64,000 nucleotides of DNA from Micropterix aruncella (Eukaryota > Arthropoda > Insecta > Lepidoptera > Micropterigidae): assembly GCA_944548615.1 (NCBI GenBank), contig OX155961.1:15170550-15234549 (forward strand). Direction: 5' to 3'. The notes beneath the pieces are model-generated. The model searched no databases. It was not told the origin of the DNA and was given only the letters and a program-made list of their open reading frames with translations. Below, piece by piece: positions 31,801-45,010 of the stretch. Each line of letters begins with the position of its first letter. Positions within the stretch are counted from its first letter, which is position 1. Both the position numbers and the translations under genes were made by a program.

Positions 31801-33600
31801 GAGTCTACCCAAAATGCAATTTATAATTTTCCAAAATGTTGGATTGGAATAAATTCGTAAGAACCAAGAACACTTCTTTTAAATTCGGTAATATTTTGTG
31901 GAGTGAAATAATTAAACACTTTGTATAATTTATTTTCTTAAATTGATATTCCAAATGTTTCTCTTCGTTACTAGGCCTACCGGATCTATTTCTGACGGCC
32001 GCGAAGAGGAAGAACGACAAAAAAAAACTAAACTGTCAAATGATGTATATTGAAGACGCTGCTTTCTCCTTATATGAGACCAAAGGGTCGCTGCACGTAC
32101 CATATGCCACTCGGGAGGACAAAACGATTCTAACAATACGACACACTTCTTCATCGGTTCAAGCATTTAGAAGTTAAATATTGGTAGAATAGAGAAGCGA
32201 AAAACATACATAGATGAATCCTGAACACATAACACTGCTTTAGGGCAGTCGTGTAAAAAGACCCAAATCAAATAGATATCTGTCCAATGAATCCTTTCAT
32301 CTAATAAAACAGAGACAAATTAATGTTGAAGTTCCTGCTTAAAATACAGACAGTAATAGTAACGAAATCGACAGATTAAATCTGCATAGGTAAATATTAT
32401 ATTAAATATTATATTTTAGAGGAAAGTAAGGATATATCTATATCTATATCAGGAAGAAGATCACAAAATGTCGGATCGATTCTCGGTCGAGTCGCCATTG
32501 TTTGAGACTTTCATTCGAAATTGTCAGTTACATATCCCACCACACACATACCTTCGCGCATACACACAGGTTAGCTAGGATACACTGCTATAAAACATTA
32601 AATTGTGTATGAACAATAAAGTGTAAAACAAACAAACAATCAAAATATATATTTTGAGCGGTCATTTCGCCACATAGTGCCACTGTGAACTGAGCACAAC
32701 GACTACTCTAGCGACCTGGTTCCCCAGAATCCCCAACTATAATTTTGGAGCTGTCATCTCCAACGAGCGAACCCGACAGCCAGGAACGTAATTAATAATA
32801 ATAATAAACTCTTCAATGACCACATGCAGCTGGTACAAAGGGCGGGCTTATTGCCATACGCGGCAATATCCTCCAGCCAACCAGCAAGTAGTAATTACGT
32901 TTGTTTGTTTCAGAACTATTTTTATTTATTATGGGCTTCAAAGAAAACGGGAACATTATATAATTTATTCGCGATAAATAATACATGATATGCACACAAA
33001 AGCATATAGTAATACATATTACATATACATATTATATAATATACATAATAATATAAATGATGTAATACATAATATCCATATTATACATATGCATAATATA
33101 AAATATACGTAGGATCAAGTTATATTATTTTGAGAGCATACATATATAGCTTCTATACCCAATACATCGTGTAGTACTTAATAATTACATAGGCTATACC
33201 AAAACAACACATCCTTCCTAAGGATATACCCGGCATTTATACTCAAGGTATAAATATAAAAATAAATATAAACAATAAAAGACTAACCCACTGGTTAGTC
33301 TTTTTAAAGCTAACCCACAATCACCCAGGGAAGGAATGAAACTGAAAAACTAATTTGCTTTATTCCTAGCCAACTTACCATTCCTAACAGATTATTATTC
33401 ACCTACCATATATTTATGATTGGCATGCTTTTTGTTCTTTATATTATTATTATCACATACCTTTTAAGATTATTAGAAATTTTATTTTTACTAAGATTTT
33501 AGTTTACTTGATTTTATTTTTCACGGCATTCTTCAGCGTATTATTTTTTTATTTAGCATTAGGCAGTACTTAATTATACGAATATGAGCCTACCTTAGTG
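31801..33600. other. Intergenic DNA, no supported gene
   Basis: A TATAAAACATT/AATAAAGTGT pair at 32590-32632 looks LTR-like but no partner LTR or coding part is present. An AT-rich run with many ATACATAT words fills 32990-33200, and a short hairpin (AAAGACTAACCCACTGGTTAGTCTTT) lies at 33279-33304. Confidence 0.35.
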
Positions 33601-33604
33601 CGGA

Positions 33605-33692
33605 CGTCTCGTGCGATCCAGTTAGGTTAGGTTTAATTTATTTGTAACTGATATTATGATTTTTTGTAAAATAAAGAATTTGAATTTGAATT
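33605..33692 (+). repeat. 3' terminus of a LINE with (GAATTT)n tail
   Basis: AAAATAAAGAATTTGAATTTGAATT ends a segment with a short TTAGGTTAGG. It resembles the terminal microsatellites of CR1-like elements. No coding part was recognised upstream. Confidence 0.4.
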
Positions 33693-34342
33693 CCTAATGG
33701 TTCCGCGCAGCTTGGGTGGTGTTGGCCAAAAATATATGTCATCTAGCCTATCCAACCCACGGTTCAACTCCTATCTGGTAGCCTCCTCGAAGAGGGGCTT
33801 ATCCTGTCACGGCCGCTAAGCTGTGAACTTCTGCCACGGCTGTTATACTCCAGTCGGAGGCGGTTGAGATCAGAAGATCGCGGACTTGGAGGAACTAGGC
33901 ATTTGGTGCACCATCCGGCTTGCTAGGTGTTGAATGCCCAGCTGGCAAATAAGCAGAGGGGTCTGAAGACGTATGTTTTCTATGAAAACGAATGGTAGTT
34001 GTCGACCTGACGTCTTCTACCCTTGAATCAATCCGTCGGCCACCCGATCCCGAGTGACCATGGCTTACGTCAGGTAGAGGCCGCGCAAGCGACCTCGAAC
34101 CCGTGACCAGATCGGGGGACGGAGAAATCTGGCCAAATCTGGTAGTAAGGGCGTGAGATTGGCCCGCTGGTTTCACAGTCTGGTGCCTCGTGGTAACGCG
34201 TTGGCTTCTTACGGGCTTGTTGGCGGAGCTAGACTGTGTACTGCGTTGTCCCTGAATCATTGTGTAATCACCTCAGGGCTGAAAGAACGACCTATATCGT
34301 TATAGCAGCCTGAGGTGTCGGGTTCGCCCGTTACAGATGACA
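33693..34342 (+). mobile_element. 0.7-kb dispersed retrotransposed repeat, copy B
   Basis: It shares ordered blocks with copy A: GCGCAGCTTGGG, CGAACCCGTGACCAG, GGCTTGTTGGCGGAGCTAGA, GGCTGAAAGAACG and GGTTCGCCCGTTACAG. It is more diverged than copies A and E, and I could not fix a target duplication. Confidence 0.6.
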
Positions 34343-35240
34343 GCTCCAAAGTGAAACAACACATCCTATTATATTGTGCATTTCGAGGGGTATTAAGTTT
34401 TTGCGGGTCTCATTATATGAAAATAGCGGACGTCACGGCGCCTTAAGACGGCTTTTAAGGCGAAGAAGGAGCGTCCTTAATGGGACCATCATCTCAAAGA
34501 AAGCACGCAGTCAAAGGCACAGCGGCATGTTCGCCAAGTTGGACTTCTCGAAATCGAAAATTGAGATTTTCTAGAGAACATAGCGAGGCACGCGTATAAC
34601 TGCTGATGCGAAATACAGACAGGTATGTGGTCTTCGTGTCAAACATTTTGTGGTATCTGTTTATAAATAAAAAAAAAACGTTATTACGAATAAATAAATT
34701 CGTAAAAATAGACAACGTTACAGCTTACAACTAAATCATTGCATAGAAATACGCTTTTCTTAATCTACGAAAAATATTAATCAAAACAATATAACCATAT
34801 CCTTAAATTTACTGGTATTTTTCGTTGTAACAAATTATACTGGTATAACAGAACAAAGTGCGGGTCTACGATTCAATCTTTTTTTGAGTTAGGTAAGTTT
34901 ATTTTTTGAGATTTTTTTGTATAAATATCATCAAGTATATTTATTTTCTATATATATTATAACATTAACTACACAATTAACGATAACTCCGAAGCTTATA
35001 GTTTCGGAGTTATTTAAATTTTTGTTTCATTTAAAAACCATACAAATGTACATCTCGAATATATAGATAGGCTGACCGGCGAACTTCGTACCGCCTAACA
35101 GTCAATGAATGTCGTGTTACAGATTAGCCGAACTTAATTTATGATTTTATGAAAGTAATACAATGAATACAAAATAAATATTAAGTTCACTACTTTATTA
35201 AGATAATAAGACAAAAAGAAATATAATATACAAAAATTAA
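34343..35240. other. Intergenic DNA, no supported gene
   Basis: AT-rich. Nothing recognised apart from a possible Helitron-derived segment near 35070-35110 adjoining the next entry. Confidence 0.35.
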
Positions 35241-35244
35241 GTAC

Positions 35245-35445
35245 ATTAATCGCGTGTCAGCAAGACATGATTGAATGAGCAGCATGAAATGCACTCGGTT
35301 TAATTCTCTTCATTGAAGCACCTTGTGATAGACGACATTTTTTGTCTGATGATTTGCTGACACGTGAACATGCCACGTACAACTGACCATGAGAAAAACA
35401 CGAATTTACATTTTGTATGGGAAAATGTTTTTCTTTTATTTGAAT
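35245..35445 (-). pseudogene. Helitron Rep/helicase C-terminal remnant
   Basis: The minus strand encodes HFPIQNVNSCFSHGQLYVAC SRVSKSSDK. CFSHGQLYVACSRV is the hallmark of the PIF1-like helicase C-terminus in Helitrons. Upstream helicase motifs are absent. The adjacent AAAATCGGACCAGCCGTTCG (35530-35550) is also reminiscent of Helitron flanks. A mariner is inserted just to the right, at 35575. Confidence 0.75.
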
Positions 35446-35754
35446 TTTTCGCCAACTTTCCAATTTTCGTTTTTAATAGTTATTCTGCTATTCGAAACGC
35501 AGACAAATACTACAAATAAAAAAACAATGAAAATCGGACCAGCCGTTCGAACAAACCCGACTTTGTTTTATATAGGGGTGTTTCCAAAGTTCTGGGAATT
35601 GTGCTATAATTAAATTATGCAGAACGTATAGGCAATGTTATTGGTACCAGACAAGTCTTGACATGTTTATGCAACTATCTAGTGCAACATTGTTCAGTCT
35701 GATTTAGGTGTTCGACTGTTATAGACGCGTTTTCATAACACTGTTTTTGTAACC

Positions 35755-36997
<1,243 letters not shown>

Positions 36998-37141
36998 ACG
37001 GCTTAAAAAAATAGTTTATCGTTGGGATAAATGTATTCAGTCATATGGAGATTATGTTGAAAAACTACATTGTAATATTGACGAAAATTAACAAAATAAT
37101 AAAAATATAACTGAATTCCCAGAACTTTGGAAACATCCCTA

Positions 37142-37662
37142 GTATATATAGATAGATAGAAATTCTTTGTTGCACATTTTAAGAAAAGCGGACTTATTGC
37201 CTAAAATACAATCTCTTACACCCAACCTTCGTGAAAGTGTTAGAATTTAGGTGCCAATAAATAAAATAAACAGAAAAAAACTTATTACATAAGAAAAATT
37301 ATTCAAGTAACAAAAATGCCATTTTTTTAATATATAATTAGGATTTGGAATATTCGCAATGAAATGATGGAATATTCGCAATTAACGAATATGGTGAACT
37401 CGTGCATATAAGTATGATCTTAGTTAAATTTAAACAAATTCAAATGCAACCCCCCCTCCCTTCCTCCCTTCTACAACACCTTAAAAACAGAAAGCTTTTA
37501 TATATTAATAACCATAATAATAATAATTGAAAGGGAATGATCTCCATGGACGATTGTACTATGCTGAATGTTCCTAACATTCACCACTGACTGGAGCCTC
37601 CGTCCACTGGCTACTTTTCGGCAATCTATTTTGCTCAGACAGAGTAACATTCATCGTCTATA
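37142..37662. other. Gene-free stretch before the BEL/Pao element
   Basis: It contains a pyrimidine-rich run CCCCCCCTCCCTTCCTCCCTT near 37450 and short AATAAT repeats. No gene is recognised. Confidence 0.35.
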
Positions 37663-37667
37663 CTGTT

Positions 37668-39235
37668 TGTGCCGGCAAATCGTCGGGACTTCTTTAAGTC
37701 TCGGGATGGGTCGGTTAAGTACACACACCGCGGCAGTTCTGCGATGGTTGTCGCAGACTAGTTGGTGGAATGCCTCAATATTGTGGTCGAGGGTCCACAG
37801 GCTGCCGTCGCGATCGGCCAGATCAACGACGGGAAGAAACGAAATTTTAGTTCGTTCGTTTCGACGGCGATCCTGTCAGTCACCGTACAGTTTCCGTGTG
37901 GTTCGAAACTGTGGCAGTTGGGTATGAGCCGGGTGTAAATCCGGTCACAGTTGTTCCCAGTTTTGATGTGGATTTTGCTCGCTGAAGTTCTTTGCCCAAT
38001 AAATCTAAATTATTGGCTTTGTTGTGGCAGTCGTAGGTACATGTGATGCAGTTTTAATACAAAAACGCTCACCTTGGTCTCTCGATGAAGGGTCTTGTCG
38101 TCGCTGCAGGTCGGAGATCAACTTGAATCGGGCCGGTTATTATGCGGGATCGGTCAAGGTTTGTTCGTCGGGCGGCAGGACTCCAGATGGCTTCTCGGAG
38201 ATGTTTTGGTGATATTTGCTAATAAAACTAGCGTTTTGCGGCGCAATTTCGATTTTATTTACGAACGGTTTTTAAATAAAGCCGAACTTAAGGTTATTTT
38301 ACACAAGACTAATAACCGGGTGACAGAAAGAATGTTGACAATTGTATGACGCGCACAAAGTTGATATTAGTCACTTTCATTGATGTTGACCGTACGGGCT
38401 GTTGTTAACCACTGACCCGTTCCCCTCCCGGGACCTCGGCTACCTAGCCAGCGGGTCGAGGTGGGGCTCATAGCCGTTTAATGAGGAGTGGGGATATAAT
38501 TCAACGGCTCGTATTGCTACGATTGGCCGGCTTAATGAGCTTAGTCATTAAGAGGCTTGGCCGTGTTTTCGATATTGACCGATAGTGGTCGCTTATATTT
38601 CTAATTTATATTTCTATTTCTAAAACATATTTATAATTCTTAAAATTATACATTATGAAGCTTAATTATTAATCAAAACATACATTAATGAGATTGATAG
38701 TAATAATGGTATTCTACGGTATATTATAAGAGCCTATTTTAATGTACATATCTTCTTTTATATTTTAATCCTACTTTACTAACGCTTCCACTTAGAAATA
38801 AGCGAATAATCTTAAAGGTTTTTTAATATAAGTAAACAATATATATACAAAGATAGTTTTGCAGGTCCAGTGATCCGTTATGCAAATCTGAAGCACATGA
38901 ACAGTAGTAAGCAGGCGTGGATGTCGCAACACGTTTGTTTTGGAATTTACCGTAACCTATCGTTATAAGACTTGCTAATGAGCACAGCTGGCGTTTCCGT
39001 ATTAGAAAGCAAAAATTTTATGAAATGCACTTAGGAACTGTTTCCTTAATTAGGTTTTCAGTGTCCCGAGTCGTTAAGCCTAAAGGTGTGATTTCATTAA
39101 TGGATTTTGGTTACAACACAATTTTGTTCTGAAAGATATTATTCTAGATATATTATTTTTATTCAAGAAAGACATTTTGACCTTTTTAGAAGTGTCGTTT
39201 CTTTTTTATTTATTTTTTTTATTCCTAACGCGACA
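37668..39235 (-). repeat. 3' LTR of the BEL/Pao element
   Basis: On the minus strand it begins TGTCGCG and ends GGCACA. It matches 45011-46578 at a constant offset of 7343. At 1568 bp it is long for this superfamily. Confidence 0.95.
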
Positions 39236-39246
39236 TTCCCTCCTCC
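39236..39246 (-). other. Polypurine tract of the BEL/Pao element
   Basis: GGAGGAGGGAA on the minus strand directly precedes the 3' LTR, the position where plus-strand DNA synthesis is primed. Confidence 0.8.
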
Positions 39247-39264
39247 GTGAATAAACCTATTTAT

Positions 39265-42200
39265 TCACCGTTTTTCGGGAGTGTTAATAATAGCTATTTT
39301 CGTCGCGGGTCGTTGATAGCTTTTCCCGCGGCATTGTATTGTCACAGTCCTAACTTGCCCGTCCTTCCCTGGGAACGTTTTTGTTATAATACCTTTCAAC
39401 CATGTATTACGAGGGAATTGCGGGTCTACCAGAAAGGCTAAATCACCCTCCTTTATTGGTGGAACCTCCTCGTGCCATTTGGACCGCTTTGCTAGGGTAG
39501 GTAAGTATTCCTTAACGAAGCGGTTCCAGAAATGGTTGGCCAAAATCTGCGAAATCTGCCATTGTTTCCGCAGACAGAAGCTCTCTGGGTCTATTACGCC
39601 GAAATTGAGGCGTCCAGATGATGATCCTATCAGGAAGTGGTTCGGGGTCAAGCTTTCGTCATCTTGACTGTCAAGAGACACGTGCACTAGTGGCCTACTG
39701 TTGACGGAGTTTTCCGCTTCGGCCATTAATGTAAGAAGGGTCTCTTCGCGGGGAAGCTTTTCTTTTAAGGTGGCATAAAAGGCCTTTTTTACCGCTTGAA
39801 TGAGACGTTCATAGAACCCTCCCATGTGAGGGGCGGCTGGGGTGTTGAACTTCCACTCGATTCGTTTTATGGAATTTTGGTTTTTTAAGTCGTCCCAGTC
39901 GAGGTTTTTTAGAGCAGTTTTTAGTTCATTATTAGCCCCATGAAAACTGGTGCCATTATCGGAGAATATTGTCGAAGGTACTCCGCGTCTTGCACACATG
40001 CGCTTGATGGCCATCATAGTCGAATCACTTGTCAAACTATTGGTGATTTCGACATGGACGGCTCGGGTGCTCATGCAGCAGAACAAAGCACCGTACCTTT
40101 TCACCTTACGTCGCCCGACTGCCACCTCAATCGGTCCAAAGAAGTCCAGGCCGATATTAGTGAAGGGGCGTATGTGGTGCTCTAACCGCAGACCGGGAAG
40201 ATCTGCCATTTTTGGGGGAACTGGTTTGGCTCTGTCGAGTTTGCATTTTTGACAGTCATAAGTGACTTGTCGAATAGCACCTCGTTGACGAAGAATCCAG
40301 TAGCTTTGGCGAAGCTCATTAGCTACGAATTCTCGTCCTTTATGGTTAGCTGCCTCATGCTGATGTTGTATTAAGAGTTTCGTGAAGGGGTGTTTTGCAT
40401 CTAAGATGGGGGGTTTTTTAACCTGGAGTGCCACGCCTTGGATCGCGTTTATGCGTCCGCCTACTCTCAAAAGGCCCTCGTCATCTAGATATGCATTTAA
40501 ATGGCGTAATTTTGTGTTTTTCTTATTAGGTATGTTTGACCGTATAGCAGTAATTTCGTTTTTAAAATCATCTAATTGGGCACCTTTTATCAAATGAAGT
40601 TCTGCGCGAGTCATTTCGAACGCGGAGAGGGACTTTTCATTCGTACCTTTTTTCTGACACCTATCTACGAAACGGAGCGCCCATGCGGTACTGCGAATGA
40701 GGCGGTTAAGTTGTGAAAATCGCGTTATATCGATAAGCGGTTTCGGCGCAGGCTCCCTACTCACATGTACCGTATGTTTTAGTTCTTCTTGTGTTTCAAA
40801 TTCAGTAGGATTTTGGGTGTCGCGGGGCCACTCGCTAGGTGGTTGTTTTAAAAAGGTCGGTCCTGATGTCCACTGAGTTATATTGGTTAAACCTTCGCTA
40901 ACCGTGTCTCGAGTCGCTAAGTCAGCTGGGTTTTCCTTCGACGGCACCCAATGCCATTGTCGAAGTTGGGTCAGCTGGTCAATTTCACCGAGCCGGTGCG
41001 CAACGAAGGTTTGGAATTTGCGAGGGTCGGAACGGATCCATGATAGCACGGTTTTGCTGTCACTCCAAAGAAACACCTCATCAAATTTCCACGTGTGTTG
41101 CTCAATTACGAATTTGGCTAATCGACTAGCTAGTGTAGCGGCTTGTAATTCAAGCCGCGGCAGAGACATTGTTTTTAATGGGGCAACTTTATTTTTACCG
41201 GCTAGGAAGGCCACACAGGTTTGTCCGTTTGCGGCAATATAACGAACATATGCCGCGGCTGCGTAGGCCTTCTCGCTCGCGTCGGCGAAAACGTGTAGTT
41301 GTGTACTACCTATTAGATCGCCCTCGGCCTGGTAGCACCTTGGAATTTTAAAGTTTTTGATGTATTTGAGTTCCGCGAGCCACACTTTCCATTTTGTAAA
41401 GGCGCTTTCGCCAATTACTTGGTCCCATTCTACCTTTTGCAACCATATATGTTGCAGCAAGATTTTTGCCTTTACGGCAAGGGGTCCCAGTAGTCCTAAG
41501 GGATCAAAAACGCTCATAATGATCTGAAGCGTCTGGCGTTTAGTCGGCATTGTTTCACCGTTTATTAAATTGGGGGGTATTTTTCGAAAATTGGTGTCGA
41601 AAGCAAGTGTGTCGGATTTGGGATCCCAACGTAAGCCCAAAATGCGCTCGACGTTATCTTCGGGATTTGTCCACGTGACGCTGGCTTTCGATTGGTGTTC
41701 TATGGGTATAGTTTTGAGAGTATGTGGGTTACTACTAGCCCAGTTTACTAAGTCGAATCCTCCGGTTTTATGGATGTGTGTTACGTTTTTTATTAATGAT
41801 TCGGCGGACTCTACGTTGTCCGTACTACCTAAGTAGTCGTCCATGTAAAAATTATTTTTTATATTTATTACTTCTTCCGGATAGGCACTTTCGAAACGAT
41901 CAGCGTTACGGTTTTTTATATATTGAGCTAAGCATGGGGAAGAAGTAGCGCCGAAAAGTACTACTTTCATTCGGTATTCTTCAGGTTCTTTGTTGGTGTC
42001 TAGGTCTCGCCATAAAAAACGTTGACTTTGCGAGTCGTCATTTTTTAGTTTTACTTGGAGAAACATCTCCCGAATGTCCGCGGTAAAGCCTATTTTTCCC
42101 TGTCGGAATTTAAATAAAACTCCCATTAACGGGTTTAATAAGTCGGGTCCTGACAGTAGATGGTCATTTAAACTGACACCGTTTGATTTCGCCGCGCAGT

Positions 42201-44615
42201 CGAAGACTAGGCGCAATTTTCCCGGTTTATTTTTATTTTCAACTTGGAAGTGTGGCAAATACCAAATTTTTGAGCTTTCTAGCTGACATTCGTTTTTAGT
42301 TAATTTCTCGGCGTAACCTTTCGTTATAAATTCTGTAATTTTATCGCAGTATTGTCGCGCGGTAGAATCGTTTTTTGCCAGTCGCCTTTCTACCGAAAGT
42401 AGGCGGCGTTCGGCCATGTCGCGACTCGGCGGTAAGTCGGTATGGTCGGATTTCCATAACTGACCGATTTCCCAGCGCTCGTTAACCTGATTGGCAGATG
42501 ACTGGAGAATTTGTTCAGCGCGGGCGTTTGTTACTTGTTTATGTTTTCGTAAATGGGGTCCTAGGTCTTCGATATTGAAATATTCGCGGACTAACTCATC
42601 TACTCTTTCTTCTTCATTTAACGCAGTTAAATGGGTCGCGTGGTCGCGTGTGGCTCCGGCCTTACCCGAGGCGCCGCCAAGAGTCCACCCTAACCGTGAC
42701 GATGTCGCTATAGGTCCGTCTGGCGCACCTGCCTTAATAGTGCGAGGTACAAAGAGATCCCAGTGGTCAATACCGATTAGTAATGTCGGACGACCGTTTA
42801 CGTCGCAAAGTGGAACCTTGTTTAAATGCGGCCATCTTTGCATCATGTCTTTAGCGCTGAATTTTTGTATTGGAAGGTCTAATTTATTAACGGTTCTTAC
42901 ATCTTTTAATGGATAAAATTTATTGTTATTTGCGGCGCGAATTTCCAAATTTACGCGGCGCGTAGACCCGTTTTTAATTGTCATGCCAGATGCGCCTACC
43001 AAGTGCAATGGACTTTTAGGGCCATCGGCTCCGATTTTATCGGCTACTGTTTCTTCGAGTAGGGTGATAGAGGAACCCTCATCGCATAACGCTAGGGTAC
43101 TGAAACACCCGTTGGGGGCGCGAATTTCTACCTTGGCCACTCGAAGAAGTATTTCAGTTGTATCGTGCCATGTATTAGCAACTGTTTTTGAAGTCGATGC
43201 TTCGTTTGTAGGAGATGGGCTCCCGGACATGGTCGTGTTTGAGGGAGTTGGGCTCCCGGACGATGACGTGTTATTATTTTCGGAGGTTTTTTGCTTGGGA
43301 GAGTGTAATACCGTATTATGAGGTTGTTGACACCCTTCTTTGCCGCATTTGTTATTTTTCCTACAGTCTTTTAACTGATGGCTTTTATGAAGGCATCTAA
43401 TGCACAAATGTTCTTTTTTTACAAAATTCCATCGTTCATTGATGGTCAGCGCAAGCAAAAATTTACACTCAGGTGTAGTATGATTGTCTTTTTTACATTT
43501 AAAACAGGTGGGCGGCTTGTTTTCGTTTGTGACGTATGTTTGTTTTTTCGAGAAATTCTGATTTCGATTGTTCGAAAAATTACGATTTCGATTGTTGTTT
43601 ATGTTTTGAGTGGTCGGCAACGACTCTTCTAACGAAGCTGCATCTACTATATTTTCTACCCAATTTGCAAATTCTAACAATGTCGGGTGCTCGTTTTTTA
43701 CTGCTGAGAACCATTGAAGACGAAGATGCTGGGGCAATTTATTTACAAGTTCTTTTAATAAATGTGGATTTGTCAGATATGCTGCGTGTCCCATATTTTT
43801 CAAAGAATGCACCACGTTGCAGACTACTGTACCAAACTCCACAAGTTTACATAACGGATCACTTACCGATATGGTGTGTGTTTTCGCTGCCTCGTCCAGG
43901 AGTTCGGTAATTCGGGCACCTGGTCGGCCGAATCGACGCTCCAGCGCGCGTCTGATGTCCGGCACGTTTCGCGGGTCGATCAGCATCGCTCGCACCGCTT
44001 CCCGTGCCGCGCCTTGCAAACTTTGCTGCAGTCGGACGAGGTTATCCGCATCGCTAAAGCCGCACGCGGATGTCCCCTGGTCATAGAGCGCCACGAAGAT
44101 TGGCCATTCTCGACTATCACCTGCGAACTTCGGGAGGTCTTTAAGCAAGTTTGCTCGGGCATGATATGTCATTGACGGATGGGGCACAGTACTAAAATTA
44201 ACATTTTGACATGGCGTTATATTTTCGTTCTGACACGGCACAATTTTTTCGTTCTGAAACGGCACTATTTTTTCGTACTGACACGGCATTATTTTTTCGA
44301 TCTGACACGGCACTATTTTTTCGTCCTGACACTGCACTATTTTTTTGTCCTGACACTGTTGTATTTTTTCTTCTTCCTCTGTCGGCTGGGTAGGCTGCGT
44401 TGGATGAGGTTCGAACTGCGTGTTCAGCCACGCCGTGGTGCGGCGAACGGACGCTTTCGATGCTGCAATCCTGATGTGCGGTGCTATCCGGCTTTCGGAG
44501 ACGCTGCTGCCGTCGTCGTATTCTTGGTCTAATTCTCCTTGGACTTCTGCTTCGATGAGCAGTTTTTTAAGCGCCAATTTTTCCTCCAGCAACTCCAGTT
44601 TAATTTGTTGTTCAA

Positions 44616-44661
<46 letters not shown>

Positions 44662-44934
44662 TGCTTCTGCTTTCGCTGCGGTCACGGCGGCGTCGGCCTT
44701 CAGGCGTGCCCGTTCGTCGGCGGCTTGTAATTCTGCTTCGAGCTGCCGTCTTGCTACCGTAGTCGCGCTGGATCTTGATGATCTGCGACTGGTAGTCGAT
44801 GTCGCCCGCGATGACGGTCGTTTTGAGGTCGCTACCGATTCTGTGCTTCGGTCGCGAGCTGCTTCCGCGCCTCCGGCCATCTTCTTGTCAGCAATTCGCT
44901 GGCTTTTTCTGGACGGCGTATTTTTCGTCGACAT
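39265..44934 (-). CDS. BEL/Pao Gag-Pol polyprotein, 1889 residues, uninterrupted
   Basis: One frame carries Gag and Pol. The N-terminus is basic and serine-rich, with a poly-alanine run (about 91-106) and a degenerate repeat of 8-residue units like KIVPCQNE (about 188-245). Two CCHC knuckles follow: CFKCKKDNHTTPEC (about 477) and CIRCLHKSHQLKDC (about 510). The protease region has LALCDEGSSITLLEE (about 615), the Pao-type variant of D(S/T)G. RT runs from about 880, with TADIREMFLQVKL and the catalytic YMDDYLGS (about 1030). RNase H has HVFADASEKAYAAAAY and LWSDSKTVLSW. Integrase has the H-H-C-C zinc module (NHKGREF ... CQKC, 1520-1560), GLDFFGP, FSDNGTSFHG and GGFYERLIQ, giving D, D and E. 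The C-terminal domain ends in IIN(T)PEKR. All catalytic blocks look intact. There is no env-like frame. Confidence 0.97.
44195..44380 (-). repeat. Imperfect 24-bp repeat inside gag
   Basis: About seven units of the type TCGTTCTGACACGGCACTATTTTT on the + strand encode KIVPCQ(N/D/Y)E-like octapeptides. Such a repeat can change copy number without shifting the frame. Confidence 0.85.
44617..44662 (-). repeat. (GCC)n/(GGC)n trinucleotide run encoding poly-alanine in Gag
   Basis: An uninterrupted run of about fifteen GGC units on the + strand corresponds to alanines near residues 91-106. It lies in frame with gag. Confidence 0.9.
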
Positions 44935-44982
44935 ATCTTATTCAGCGATTTTGCAAGCGGTCTATTTTTCGCTTTTTCAAAA

Positions 44983-44999
44983 TCCGTCTCGAAGGACCA
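44983..44999 (-). other. Primer-binding site, tRNA-Tyr type
   Basis: The minus strand reads TGGTCCTTCGAGACGGA, 11 nt inside the 5' LTR. It complements a tRNA 3' end ...TCGAAGGACCA, the acceptor of insect tRNA-Tyr as I recall it, with one difference in the T-stem. Confidence 0.65.
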
Positions 45000-45010
45000 G
45001 CTTTATGGTA

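Noticed and set aside
32460..32700. Solo LTR with TATAAAA and AATAAAG
   Set aside because: No partner LTR, no defined ends and no target duplication.
37568..38349. Coding frames of 62-119 codons inside the LTRs
   Set aside because: They lie on the strand opposite gag-pol, occur in both LTRs and show no domain.
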